This document shows, piece by piece, positions 36,201 through 49,681 of a stretch of 64,000 nt of DNA. A model generated the notes under the pieces. It was given only the letters and a program-made list of their open reading frames with translations, was not told the DNA's origin and did no database searches. A program made the translations under genes and the position numbers. The DNA lies in contig NC_089731.1 in assembly GCF_035083965.1 (NCBI RefSeq), positions 8,221,501-8,285,500 on the forward strand, read 5' to 3'. Numbering within the stretch: position 1 is the first letter of the stretch; each line of letters starts with the position of its first letter. Source of the DNA: Branchiostoma lanceolatum. Lineage: Eukaryota; Chordata; Leptocardii; Amphioxiformes; Branchiostomatidae.

Positions 36201-39200
36201 GTAAAGATGACAGACTTGCCATTACTTTTATTGGTCATTAAGAACAGGATTCTGATCATGATGTTTTGTGGAGGTGCAATTATAGGATTTGATTCTTCTA
36301 AATGATGAATCTAATGATGACTGATGAATGACAAACAACACTTATAGTCTCTACCAGATGTAACTACGCCAGCTATGGTGAGAATAATGCCAGGGGAGTT
36401 TGGCTACCAGAGGGTTTCATTCATAGTCTCTACAAGACTACCTACACAGCTATACAGGGAGACTGACTCTACTGGCCAATTATTCCCTTTTTTTGCCAAA
36501 TTCTATGCCCCATACCCCTAGGCCTGCAGGGAGGCCTGGTGGAGGCTATAACACTTATACCTGACATACAGTGTATGTAATTCTGTTTGAAAAGTTCATA
36601 AAGGCGAAAAAGTGAGGATGGATGAAGTAGGGAAAATTCCATACCTTGGCTGCCTGAGACCAGGCAACAGATCAGATTTGGAAAAGTCAGAGGAAAAAAA
36701 TTCAGATGGGAAAACATTGAAGCATGGAGCAGAAACAGGCATCCAATATCCAACTTCTGATTCTGCTGTTTTGTAAATGCCACATCAATATATAGCATAT
36801 ACATGTGTGTCCAAATACTTGTGCAAAAGAGGATCCATTTACATGTATATTGACTGATTCAAATTAGTAGTTTGGACAGCTTTAATTTCAAACAGTAAAA
36901 TTGGTATCATAAATGAACATTGATAAGATCCAAAATCACATGAATAAAAGATAAGGTAATATCACAATGCAATTAATGGTAATGATTTTCAGAATCACCT
37001 GATAGAGATGAACTTGTGTTTACTTAGGGGTTAAATTGTGCTTTGGCAAAAACAAGATAGCATGCTATGCATGTCATTGTGACTAAGACTTGAGGCATAC
37101 TACATAGGACAGTGACTAGTATTGTATGTTGAAACCATAGAAGACGATGCCATACCTTCTCTTAAGCCAAACGTTAGTAGGTCCTGTGAAAAAGTAAACA
37201 AAAACACAAAGAAAGAATGACATCCTGAAAAATGAGCACTTGAGTGTGATTCTTATGATAAATACATGACTGTGTATGTCATCAGCATGAAATTGTTCAA
37301 TAAACAACATTATCATTCAGCGAAAAAAGAAAATAAGCTAACAGTGTAAGTATCAAACAACAAGTTGAAATGAAAAAAAGAAGTATACAATGCAGCAATA
37401 GTTAATTGACTAATTAATTAACCCATAAATCTACCCAATACAATATTTCCTATCCACTTTGCAATGGGAGTTGATCATCTGATACTGAGATGTTCTTCAT
37501 TCATGAAAAAACTAATGATTAAAGAATGTTCTAAACATGGAACAATTGGCTTTGCCCCTGAGGTGACGCCAAAATAACAACTTACCTGCACCAAGGGAAA
37601 GGCACTTGTTTCCAGGTACGGTTCTTTCACTAAGGTGTCTACGAGAGAGGCGAGGCATTCACTGCCCATGCCATGTTGGAATGCCTCCATGGAAGCCTCC
37701 ACGGACTCGGGAAGTTCCAGGTATTCCCGGAGGGAACGTAGGAAGTTCTTCTTCCACTGCCTAAACAAATGGATGGACAAATTTCTGTAATTCAAAATCA
37801 CAAAACAACTAACTTTCCAAATTCTACTCAAAGCCCACAAAAATTAATTACATTGAGATTACAATATACATCAACTTTTTAATGATTTTCATCCCTAATC
37901 ATTTGATACTACATTGCTAAGTAAGTACTATGCTAAAAACATGATATGAAAAATTTTTCTTGCCCAATTTTTCTTACCTGTCGTACTGAGTCTCAAACAA
38001 CTGAGCCATGGAAATGGCACATAGAGCTGCATAAGAGAAGTGAGATGCATCAGATATCTTCTTAACAATAGGCTCAACATCCAGGTGTGACGGTCTTTCT
38101 CGGACTCGTCCTGTAGTTCTGTCATTGTAGGCATCTTCTTTTGTCCTAGACAACTGTTGGTCATGTTCTGGTTCAACGTTTGAGTCTCCTGGCCTAGAGA
38201 TATCTGTAGTAGATTCTTCTGACTGTGTTTGTGGTAAAATGCTTTCCATATTTTGGGCGTGTTCGGCTTTGCTTGGCAGTGCACTTTCTCCGTTTTCTTC
38301 TAATGATTCCCCGATGGAAAACTGACTAGTAGCAAGAACAAGGTCTTGTTGTTCGTCATTGTTTGTTTCTGTGGTCAATTTATTTCTTTCAAAAGAGTTG
38401 TTTGTGGCTTCTGCTGGCTGGGATGGTATAAGATCGCTGTCTGTTCCTGAAGGAAAGATAATAAACATTTATTTCAGACTGCAAAATACACATAGAAATA
38501 ATTTCGGGACTGGAGTAAATTGCCAAACCAATTGAACACACTTCACAAGTAATATTGATGGCAATTGTATACGCTGTGATTGCTGTCCTAATTGTATTAC
38601 GGTATCAGTGGCTCAATCTTCTCGCTTGCATGCTAACCACAAAAAATTGAGCCAGCGGTTACTACAGAGGATGGTACCCAGAATGGCATCAACCCTAAAA
38701 AAATTGAAAAACTATGCTTAAAGTAAATCTCAGATTTTTACTTTTGAAAGATGCATCCATATCATATTCCTTTAACATTTTGTCTCCGAATCCTTTATTT
38801 ACATATTGCTTCATGTAGCTTAACAGATTGAAAAATATAATGTTATAACTCTTCATATGTGCATGATGACTTTGGATACCCGGTAACTGACATATTACAA
38901 AATATTGTATTTGATCATATTTCATGCTAATAATTCATTTTTCACATCTTATAGTAGCTAGGAGGTTTTGATAAAATCTCCTTGATAGTAGCCCATATAA
39001 ATTTGCAAGTTCATGGTTCTTTTGTCTTTATGATATTTCACCATATGGAAAAAACAATTTTTACTATTGATAAAAGTAATACCAGATTGCTTGCTGGGCC
39101 AGATATGTTTCAAATTTGTGCCAAATTTGTACCTCTATGGCTCAGTGGGAAGTACTTTGATCGCATCATTAATATCAACCAATTTTAGCCAAGTTCGACT

Positions 39201-39430
39201 TTTTTCCGCAATCAAATTGACGAAATCAAATGGTGCAGAAGTCTTGGTGCATATCAACATTGTGAGTTCAGCAACAATTCCAAGCCAACTTTTACTACAA
39301 ATGTTACAATAGCTAGTTCAGGTAATTATAGGCTTTTCCCCTCACCATTGTCTGTTGTTCTTCCCTCGGTATCTTCAAAAGAAGAAGATTCTTCGTTCTG
39401 CTTACCTGATGGATCACCTGGGTCGGCCAT
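30242..39430 (-). CDS. TMCO4: TMCO4, membrane protein with alpha/beta-hydrolase (DUF726) domain
   Basis: Exons in transcript order: 39430-39346 (or to 39406), 38446-37978, 37760-37586, 37183-37156 (28 bp), 35839-35707, 35254-35157, 34786-34643, 34124-34005, 33525-33361, 32718-32582, 32205-32121, 31701-31584, 31198-31081, 30766-30242; 799 residues in the long form, against roughly 630 in human. A variable acidic/serine-rich N-terminal part precedes a conserved helical region. Then come a lysine/arginine-rich stretch (EERKEKEKQKKRKQRKR), glycine/alanine-rich membrane segments (GLTGGLAAPLVAAGAGAI) and the hydrolase domain. Its nucleophile elbow is VGFSLGAR (Ser about 529), followed by DVVLLGAP and CRGDWLLQFLYRTSS. 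The C-terminal tail is long and glutamate-rich. The substrate is unknown in the family. It is divergent from OTUD3. Confidence 0.95.
32257..32365. repeat. End of a MITE-like element (same family as 4799-5040)
   Basis: GATATTGGAGTTTTCTTTTT followed by ACACAACCAG matches the terminal repeat at 4799. It is followed by AATCTCACCTGCTGACGTTT, which matches the sequence right of the nested insertion at 4973. It therefore serves as an uninterrupted copy. It lies in a TMCO4 intron. Confidence 0.65.
32461..32582 (+). repeat. Probable LINE 3' end with (ATCATT)n tail
   Basis: TGTACAATAAAGGGTT is followed by three copies of ATCATT, the usual look of a non-LTR retrotransposon tail. The tail runs up to the TMCO4 donor on the minus strand (exon end 32582). 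The family is not identified. Confidence 0.4.
38600..38681. repeat. Small fold-back element (GGTACCATCCTC family)
   Basis: Segments TGGCTCAAT and ATTGAGCCA pair around CGCTTGCATGCTAACCAC, ending in AGAGGATGGTACC. The copy at 51187-51291 shares the same termini and stem. It lies in the TMCO4 intron after the first exon. Confidence 0.6.
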
Positions 39431-40735
39431 TAGGATGGGCTAATCTACAATTTATCAGGGGGGGGTCATTGCTTTATATGTGTTGATAATTTCTTTTAAT
39501 ATGCATGAAGGTATTTCTAAACAAGATTCAATCTTATTTATTGATAGTTTGCTATAATAAATCATATGTTAGAATATTATTTAGCATACACTCATGTACT
39601 ACGAAAAATCTATCTTTTGCACTTAACTCTTTTGAACTTGGTATCGTCGTTATGACTTCCGGTATGTTGACCTTTAACCCGACTTATTTTCCCCGGAAAC
39701 AGATGTTCTGTTGTACATTCCGTCTACTAATGGCAAATAACAACAAAAATGTCGCATTTTAAAACATTTTTAAGACATTTTCCTTGCTCTTAGGGACTCT
39801 ACATATTTGACTATACATTGGGGAGGACTGACAGAGAAGGAAGATTTTGGCTCGGTGAGTTTGCATTGTAAAAATTTGTTGAAAAATTGCGCACTTATCA
39901 TCTTATGACACTGTTGAGAAAATTGTTACAAACTCTGATGCAACTACGGTTGCAGATAGTGATACATGTATGTTGGTATGCTTATTTTCTTATGGACAGA
40001 CATATAGAAGTGTCAGTTTGCATGAGGTAGAGCACACTGAAAAGCTTGTTTTTTTTTTATGTGCGTATCTAATATGTAATATACCATTATAATTTTTAAC
40101 TCGTATTTCATTAGTCCGGTTTCGAGATATGAAAAAAATATGTATTTGTGGGTGGTGCCTTGCTATACTGTTGTGTTGTGGTAACGTCGACGTCAACAAT
40201 CATATGTCTGATATGATACCATTCACATATATGTAATTTTAGTAAAAGCAACTATCTTTCAACAAATTAGTGATTTGGGAGTAATTTATCGTGAAAGTCT
40301 TATTTGTTGTGTTGTTGTTTTTTCTTTCTTTGTTGTCATACTGGCGGAGGGCAAAATGGATTATGTTTTAGACTACCCCCTTAAATTTTGAAGTGGAATG
40401 ACCCTTAGGTGTGACTGAATAATGTTTTGTAGGTGTGCCATTTATTTTAGGTGTGACCTTATGTGTCAAGAGATGATAAAATCTACTTCATTAACGTACA
40501 GAACTTGACTGCATGCTTTGAACAAAGAGAATTACCAGATGACAGTGCTAGTCTGCAAGTCTTTAATGGTACATGTAATTGAAGGTAAAATTACATCACA
40601 AAATCTATCGATGTATGATATGATATGAGTTATTTCTCAGCCGTTGTATTATTTGTAAGCTGGAAATGATTTTTTCATGCTGTTGTGAAATTCTGTGTGG
40701 TACATTTCACAGGTGGTGTCTTAGATTTTCCCGCC
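39431..40735. promoter_or_regulatory. Shared divergent promoter region of TMCO4 and OTUD3
   Basis: The two start codons are 1.3 kb apart and face away from each other. An acceptor (TTTCACAG, 40705-40712) just before the OTUD3 ATG and a strong donor GTGAGT at 39855 suggest an untranslated OTUD3 exon ending near 39854. That would leave about 400 bp between transcripts. Opposed ETS-like sites ACTTCCGGT (39655-39663) and CCGGAAAC (39693-39700) lie in that interval. Motifs are seen; shared promoter use is inferred. Confidence 0.5.
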
Positions 40736-43700
40736 ATGTCTCGGAGGGCCAATAAGTCGACCAAGGGTCATCCGTCCAAGCACGAGCAGGAGAGGAAGAG
40801 AGACGAGCGAGCGACGAAGGCCGCATACCGGCGGGAGAGGAAGGCGAGGTCGTACCTCGAGGATGACGAGAATTTTGCGGGATTTGCCAATCAGCTGGCT
40901 GTGATGGGGTTGAAGTTACGGGACATCCCCGGAGATGGGTGTGTTCTGTGTTTCAGAGTTCTAGCTTAAGTGCATTTTAGCATAACAAGCCACAGTGCTA
41001 TTGTTTGTGACCTCCACACTAAATTAGTTGCATTACCATTATCTTTCAACTAAGCGTAATGGTACTTTGCAAGAATTTACTTGTGAAAAACGATCCTCCA
41101 AACTGACAAAAAGAAAGAGGAAGAAAGGGAGCTTTGTCCACATTTGTCTTTTACCTTTGTATGAAAATTATCTTTAAAAAACTTAACTCTACAGAGTATC
41201 ATAGGAGTTAAGTAATGGTTGAAAATCTTTGTTGTAGGAACTGTTTGTTCCGAGCGTTGAATGATCAGCTGGAGGGTCACAGTAACAACCACCTGCAGCA
41301 CAGAAGGGAGGTTGTGGAGTACATCATACAGCACAGACAGGACTTCGAACCTTTCGTAGAGGATGATGTCCCGTTTGACAGACATGGTAAGTTGCGTATA
41401 GCTAGACCTAATCTCCAAGCGCATATTGGTAGTCGAAGATTGTAACATTTCAGAAAGTATTACAGTAGTTTTCCAGAACAAAAGGAATTGGATGATTCAT
41501 TCTGCATATATGGCAGATGGTATGGTTGATATTTTGAAAACTGACAATGCTGCCAGGGCTGAGCCATTGTATTGCCATGTTGCAATTTTAAAAACATGTA
41601 GAATTAAGATAGAGAAATAAAAACTGATTAAAGCAGAGAAATTGAATCTGAACTGCTTAAATGGGAACATTTTTTTCTAAATAACTGTGTATGATTTCAA
41701 GAAATTGAAAGTACATGTAACTGAAAGTGCTCTTGTAAGACATTGATGATAACTGAAGAGTTGTAAATGTGTCATGTTTAAAAAAATGTATGTATCTGAT
41801 GTTTTTCCAATTGTGTTACAGTTGCAGAGCTAAGAAAACATGGCACCTATGCTGGAAATGATGCCATTGTTGCTTTTGCCAAACTACACGGCGTCAATGT
41901 AGTCATCCACCAGTTAAACAAGCCCCTGTTTCATGTCAGTGAAGCTATGGATTACTTTGTAGCGTTATTGTAATTATGACATTTAACATTGTTGAAATTT
42001 AGCCAGCTAGTTTCAGTTTCACATTCCAGGTTCAGTTTTTGGCAGGGGCAGAGCCTTTTTTAAGTATTGTTGCTTTTACTTTGTCATATCAATTTGTCCC
42101 AATTGTATGTAAATAACATAATGTGGTTCAAAAATATGTACCCTATGTCCATATCTTGTTGTGTGTAATGTTAAGATTTGTGACTTATATTTACAAAACT
42201 TGACATTGTGTCCAAACCCACAGGTCAAGGGAAGTGACCGGAGGGACGCTCCGGAGCTGCATATATCGTACCACAACGGTGACCACTACTGTAGCGTCAG
42301 GAGGATAGCCGACAACTCGGACAGACCCGCGAATGTCAAAATTGCAGTCAGTGCAAAATGATATGATCATTATCTTAGAAATATCCCCAACAATTTAGAT
42401 AATGCTACCTATCATTGCAAACATATATCCCTGTTGTTGTTGTCTTTTAGTGAATTGTCTTTTAGTGATACTAGTATTGCATACTGATTACTGATACTGC
42501 ATTTACTTTTGTGCTTTTATTTCACTGTAGGAGAGAAAATGCTCATGAGGTTTTCACAATTGAATCAATTCTGTAGTACATTAATTTATGGTGTTTATGT
42601 TTATCATGTGTATGTTGTTTCCTCCTATAGCCAGGGGCAGATGAAGAGAGGGGAAGACGCAAGCAGAATGATCAACACACCAACAGGCAAGACTACCACA
42701 CGGGCTATCCCGTTATCAGTGATTATGGGGGTGATTTCACCGCAGAGGAACTGTCCTACTTGAGTGAAGACAGAACAGATATGGAGGAGTTTGTTATGAA
42801 CAGTACAGGCTGTCAGGTAAGGCACTGATTTTGGCAACACCCAAGTGGTGGAGACACTCTTGGTAGCAGTGCAATTACAATACAGCAGAGGCAATTACAA
42901 AATTCCAGCCGAAATTGTTTTTTTAACCTGTTTTGAATCAATCTGTTTTGATTTTGAAAAAGGATTTTTTTAAGATAAGAAATTGGTACTGCTTTGTAGC
43001 CTTTAAGATGAAATCACTGATGGGTTATCTGTTTCCAAACCATCTTTTCAGAATTGTGGAATGTTGCATAGTACATATACCTGTTGCATATGTTGCAGGA
43101 CTTGCGACTGATTCGTGAAACTCTAGAAGACCATCATTATGATTTGGAGAGCACAGTAGACTTCATCACACAGATCATGTTCCTCAACAGTAAGTCTCTT
43201 CAATAATTCCTGGTTTACTTTGTAGATATTAAAGATGCCTGAAAACGCCTTTATAAAATGCCTTTATATTTTCATGGTGTTTTTGAGGTCATGGTAAGGT
43301 CATAAAACCACTGTGAACTTAAATGCATTTACAGTAAACTGAATGCAGGATATGATCATCACAGTGTTTTGTTGTCTGGTATATCAAACTACTGTAGGTG
43401 AAAATGCCCCTGACATGCCAAAGAAGATCGCTAGGAGTCCTTCCTCAGACTATAACATCAACCAGAGAACAGCGAATGCCCACCTCTGGTCGGAGGATGG
43501 TACTGCAAACAGGGTCTTCGGTGGTACAGGGACTGTCAGAAGTACCAGCAGTCACTCCAGCAGTGGTGGAAGTGATAGTAGTAGGGGGGCAGGGGGAGGG
43601 GCGAGGGCTAAGGTACAACAGGTGAGTAAACTTGCATTCTTGTGATTATTGTCATAAAGTAACCACAGAATTGTTATAATTATTACACATGAGTGTGTGT

Positions 43701-44160
43701 TATCATATATATATATATTATACTTAATTTCACAGTCTTTTATATATATTAAAGATAGATGAATTTTCAAATTTTTGCATCTTTGAGAACTAATTCAGAT
43801 TTTGGTGTGTATTCTCAATGCACGACTGCTAGGGTTGAATATTATATATGCTCCATATAAAGGTCACTTTTAGGGTCAGTATCATTTATAGTTAGCTCAT
43901 AACCAAAATTAGATGCTAATATTTGATGATAGATTGTGTAAAAAGTTACGAATATAAGCTTTGTGAAGGTTTTCTTTTTTTCTTTTCCCTGGCAGAAGCA
44001 AGCTCAAACCAAGCAACGAAGGGGACAGGCAAGATTGGAAAAGAAAAAACGCCAAGAGGAGAGACACAGACAGAGAGTGGTGGGCAACAGTCAACAGGAA
44101 GACCAAAATGAAGATGCCAAGACAGTTCTTGTTAAAGACATGAGCTTACTCAGCATATAA
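40736..44160 (+). CDS. OTUD3: OTU-domain deubiquitinase OTUD3
   Basis: Cysteine protease that removes ubiquitin from proteins. Exons: 40736-40938, 41238-41386, 41822-41934, 42224-42346, 42631-42816, 43099-43189, 43398-43621, 43996-44160; 417 residues against about 398 in human. After a basic N-terminus (residues 1-45) the OTU catalytic motif [14 protein letters not shown] contains Asp67 and Cys70. The His motif NGDHYCSVR places His176. A UBA-like helical region (about 247-288, with [20 protein letters not shown]) follows. The serine/glycine-rich part [14 protein letters not shown] precedes a lysine/arginine-rich C-terminal helix. The first donor is GTGTGT, weak but required to join GDG to NCLF. 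The stop codon overlaps AATAAA (44159-44164). The gene is complete. Confidence 0.96.
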
Positions 44161-45054
44161 TAAAGCCATCCAGCAACAATGTATTGTACGGGTTATAAAA
44201 CTGGTATAACTGTCACATGTACTTTTGCTTGATATGCTGCAAAGAAACAAATATATGTAAGTATCAAACAACAAATATTTTAAAAGTCATTTCCATTGTC
44301 TTTGAACATCGTAAATGACAACGTATAGAAATTGTATCTCCTCGCAAAGGCTGTGGCATACATGACATTGGGAACTACAGTGTCTCACCCTTACAACATT
44401 TTGTATGAACATCTTATAAGGAGTGTGTTTGCAGTACAAATTCAAAACCTTAGAATAAGTTTAAACTCAGAAATAGGAGATTGAAAGTAGAATCTTGAAT
44501 GTAATGTTACACAATCTTTTCCTACAATGTTTGCAACTCAAACAAGAAATTCAATGATATAATGGCAATAATACATTGTTAGCTGCATCTTGTGTGCAGC
44601 ATTGTACTACAAAATGTACTTTAAAACCACACATCAGCTATTTCTTAATGTGTTGACTTCTCACATTAAAGGCTTGTAAATATTCTACTAACTTTTATGC
44701 ACATTTTGTATAAAGAAAAGAACTCTTTTATCATCTCTGGAAAAAAATAAGCAGAAATAACAATTCAAACTTCTCAATGGTTGTGAGAACAAAGCATATA
44801 TATCTACTTTCAACATGTGAATTTCTGTGTGACAATCGTTTGTGGCTTTTGGATAAGAATGTGTCATTTTGAGAACGAATTTCCTTACCAACTTACTGTT
44901 GTCATATTCATTGCTAATTGTTTAGGACTAGAAAAATGTGGGTGCAAGTAGGTGAGCATCCTTGGTGAGTGTAAGGTTAACACAGTCATTGGTTGTTTTT
45001 TTACTGCCTGTAACATGAAGTTAGATGCTATTTAATATGGGTGGACTGCTGATA

Positions 45055-45206
45055 ATCTCCAAGCAGATCTCCACGGTGCGTCGAAAATCGTATATATGCT
45101 AGCCAGAGAAGCTCCAGTCAGCCAGATAAGCTTACCGGCTGACCGGAGCTTCTCTGGCTAGCATATATATGATTTTCGGCGCACCGTGGAGATCTGCTTG
45201 GAAGAT
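45055..45206. repeat. Fold-back MITE, CAAGCAGATCT-tip family (copy 2, different stem)
   Basis: Almost perfect 70-bp arms run from ATCTCCAAGCAGATCTCCAC through TATATATGCTAGCCAGAGAA. They are separated by about 10 bp and flanked by TA on both sides. Only the 16-bp tip is shared with 10437-10556 and 61964-62098; the stem is unrelated. Confidence 0.85.
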
Positions 45207-45732
45207 TAGCCCCTAACAGCTTTCTACTAAGTAAAAGGAATTAATTCCATGGCTGTGGAATGCATCAACTCATGGTCTGTAAATATACCTGTATTTTTTC
45301 CTTTTGTACCTTGTGAAGCCATAAAACATATTTCTTACAGTTAAATGGCTGTGACATACATTTAACAAACAACATACTGTTTTCAACTTGTGACATGCAT
45401 CTAACTGTTCACATGTTTTGCAAATGCAAAGAGCCAGCTACTTAAACTGTGTGAGAAATGGGACTTGGTGAGGTTATAGGTTATAGAGTTTGTACAGGTT
45501 GCTGCTACCAGTAGATAAAGTGATAAAGGAACACCTATATCTTCAAAAGAGAGGTATTTTTATTTGCACATGAAAAGTAATTAAAGAGGAGCTATAAAAG
45601 TATGGAGTGCAGTTGTAATTTCAAGAAGTAGACTACATTTTAGATTATTAACCATACAAACTACAATTAGTTTCATCTAGGTCACACACACAAAAAAAGA
45701 TGCCAACAACATATTGGTACCATCATGTATTA

Positions 45733-46385
45733 GGCCACAGCAAGTAATTTTTATGGATGACATCAGCGCGCTCATTAATTTTCGCCTGATTTTGAAATAA
45801 AAAACAAGAAATTTCATTGCCCTCCGACGGTGGTCAACATGCCAAAAAATTGTCAAATATGTCGTAAACGTTGACAGTCTAAGGTATTTCATTGCATATG
45901 AATACCCAGTGTAGTTCCTGCCCATGATGATATAATAACAAGCTGTTTTCTGCATTTGTTCTAGCAAGGACATTATACAAATAATGGGGGGGTCTAGTTA
46001 ATTGAGCTGTATACACAAGGTGTTTCATCGCATATGAAAACCCAGTGTAGTTGCTTCAGACTATGGTACAACAATATCTTTTCTGCATTTGTTGTAGTTA
46101 GTCTATTGAGATGTATACACATCTACAAGGACATGTTTACTGTTGAATCAAGGAGGTTTTATATTATATATGAATGAATACAGGACTAATACATTGGTTG
46201 AATACAGGACTAAAAGACCTGTTGGTCATGATATCATATTTCGTCGCCTCTAGTCTTTTATGATCTCAAAATGTGAAAATATAGGAAGCTTGTTTTTTTT
46301 GGCCCGCCTTGTTTTTTTTTCGCCCTATCTCATTAATTTTGGAGTCTGCAGAGGATGTCATCCATAAAATTTACTTGCTGTGGCC
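45733..46385. repeat. 653-bp Harbinger-like non-autonomous transposon
   Basis: Terminal inverted repeats start GGCCACAGCAAGTAA and continue TTTTATGGATGACATC on both ends. TTA flanks both sides (45730-45732 and 46386-46388). A TTA target duplication is typical of PIF/Harbinger elements. The interior has two direct copies of a 40-bp segment (about 45881-45921 and 46018-46058, core CATATGAA(A/T)ACCCAGTGTAGTT) and no transposase. Confidence 0.8.
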
Positions 46386-47313
46386 TTATCAAAAAAAACA
46401 CAAAGCAATACAAAGGACTTACTAATTTATCACTAGCTAATAAAAAGCATTTGTAACAACAAATTTTTGGACTTTTTTTCCCATGAGCAAAAAGATGCTG
46501 GTTTATGTGTATGTAGAGGAATGTAACCCTAAACATATAATAGGATTTAAGGGTTTTGTTGCAAAAAATGGAAAGAATATTACTCATTGTAAAGGTATAA
46601 CGAATACATGGTAACTTTTTTAACATCAATGCACTGAGAAAGATCACTGCATATGTTTCAAATTTTTTTGGATGTTTCAAAACAAGATCATTACATTATC
46701 AACAGAATCAAAAGGTCAACAAAAATTGACTTGTTCTTTTACCCTTTAACTCCCTATTTATTCAGTAAGACATGAACTTTAAAGAAAAGCACAGAAGAGA
46801 AGATCACATTCAAGAGTTACATGTATAAACAGTAAAGCATGTGTTTCAGAGCCACCTATCAAGTCTATCATGAAGTTCACTGAAAAGTTGACAATAAGAA
46901 GCTTGTTAATCTCTAATGTTTTCATCCATTAGATCTATTGTCATTTTGCATGGGCTAGATAATAGATGCTTTCTTCAACAAGGCTGTTACATGTATATTC
47001 AACTGCTATTTACATGGCTGCCTTCAACTTCAATAAGTAGATAAAAGTCCTCACAAAATACAGTTGTGGAGATGAAAATCAAAGACACAGGAATGCAAAA
47101 ATCTGACAGACCTGCATCCATCTATTATTGGCTGAACTGCTAATTTTGATGGCCATACATGAAGACTTATCAACTTACATGGCAGATACAAATGTATATT
47201 CTTTAACTAACGTCTAACTGGCTAATAATACATAGAACAACAACCGAAGTTTAGGCATATTTTACACTTAAACAAAAATACAGATTAATGAAGAGAATGT
47301 CTGTTTTTCCATC

Positions 47314-49221
<1,908 letters not shown>

Positions 49222-49681
49222 GTTTCTCACTACGGACTGGCTCACTAGTGTGTCAAGGGATGTTTTAAAACTCAATATATCATATTTCTCCCTGTTAGAA
49301 GACTAATGTCGATCATACTTCCAATTTCTTATGGGAAAATATTATTATACAAATTCTTAAGCGTATCTTATGTGCTATATGATTTCATATAAGATTTCTA
49401 TTCATTATATAAATTTATTCACTCCTTTGATAAATGTGGGCTCGACTAAAGATGTTGGGGCGAACTATTCATATCATAGGGGTTACTATCTATGTTCGAT
49501 GATAAATTTATAAATATTCATCATCAATATAAGCCTAATTATGAAAAAGTCTTTATTCAATAGTCTATTTTACTAATATAATTCCGTTATTCTGTTTATT
49601 ATAGACAATTATACGCTTTTTCCAGTATAATGTAAAGGGTTTCCCCTCTTCAGTAGTGAGACCTGGCCATCTGTTTCCAAG
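49222..49681. promoter_or_regulatory. Bidirectional promoter region of POLR2D and SPAG7
   Basis: Only 460 bp separate the two divergent start codons. A YY1-like AAGATGGCAG overlaps the SPAG7 ATG (49679-49688), and the POLR2D start has ACATGGCGACC. The rest is AT-rich with no TATA box that I can assign. Function is inferred from layout. Confidence 0.55.

Larger units (their letters stand above)
44161..47313. other. Convergent spacer between OTUD3 and POLR2D
   Basis: AT-rich 3' regions. Two transposable elements were recognised (45055-45206 and 45733-46385). The rest shows no coding frame or RNA gene. Confidence 0.5.
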
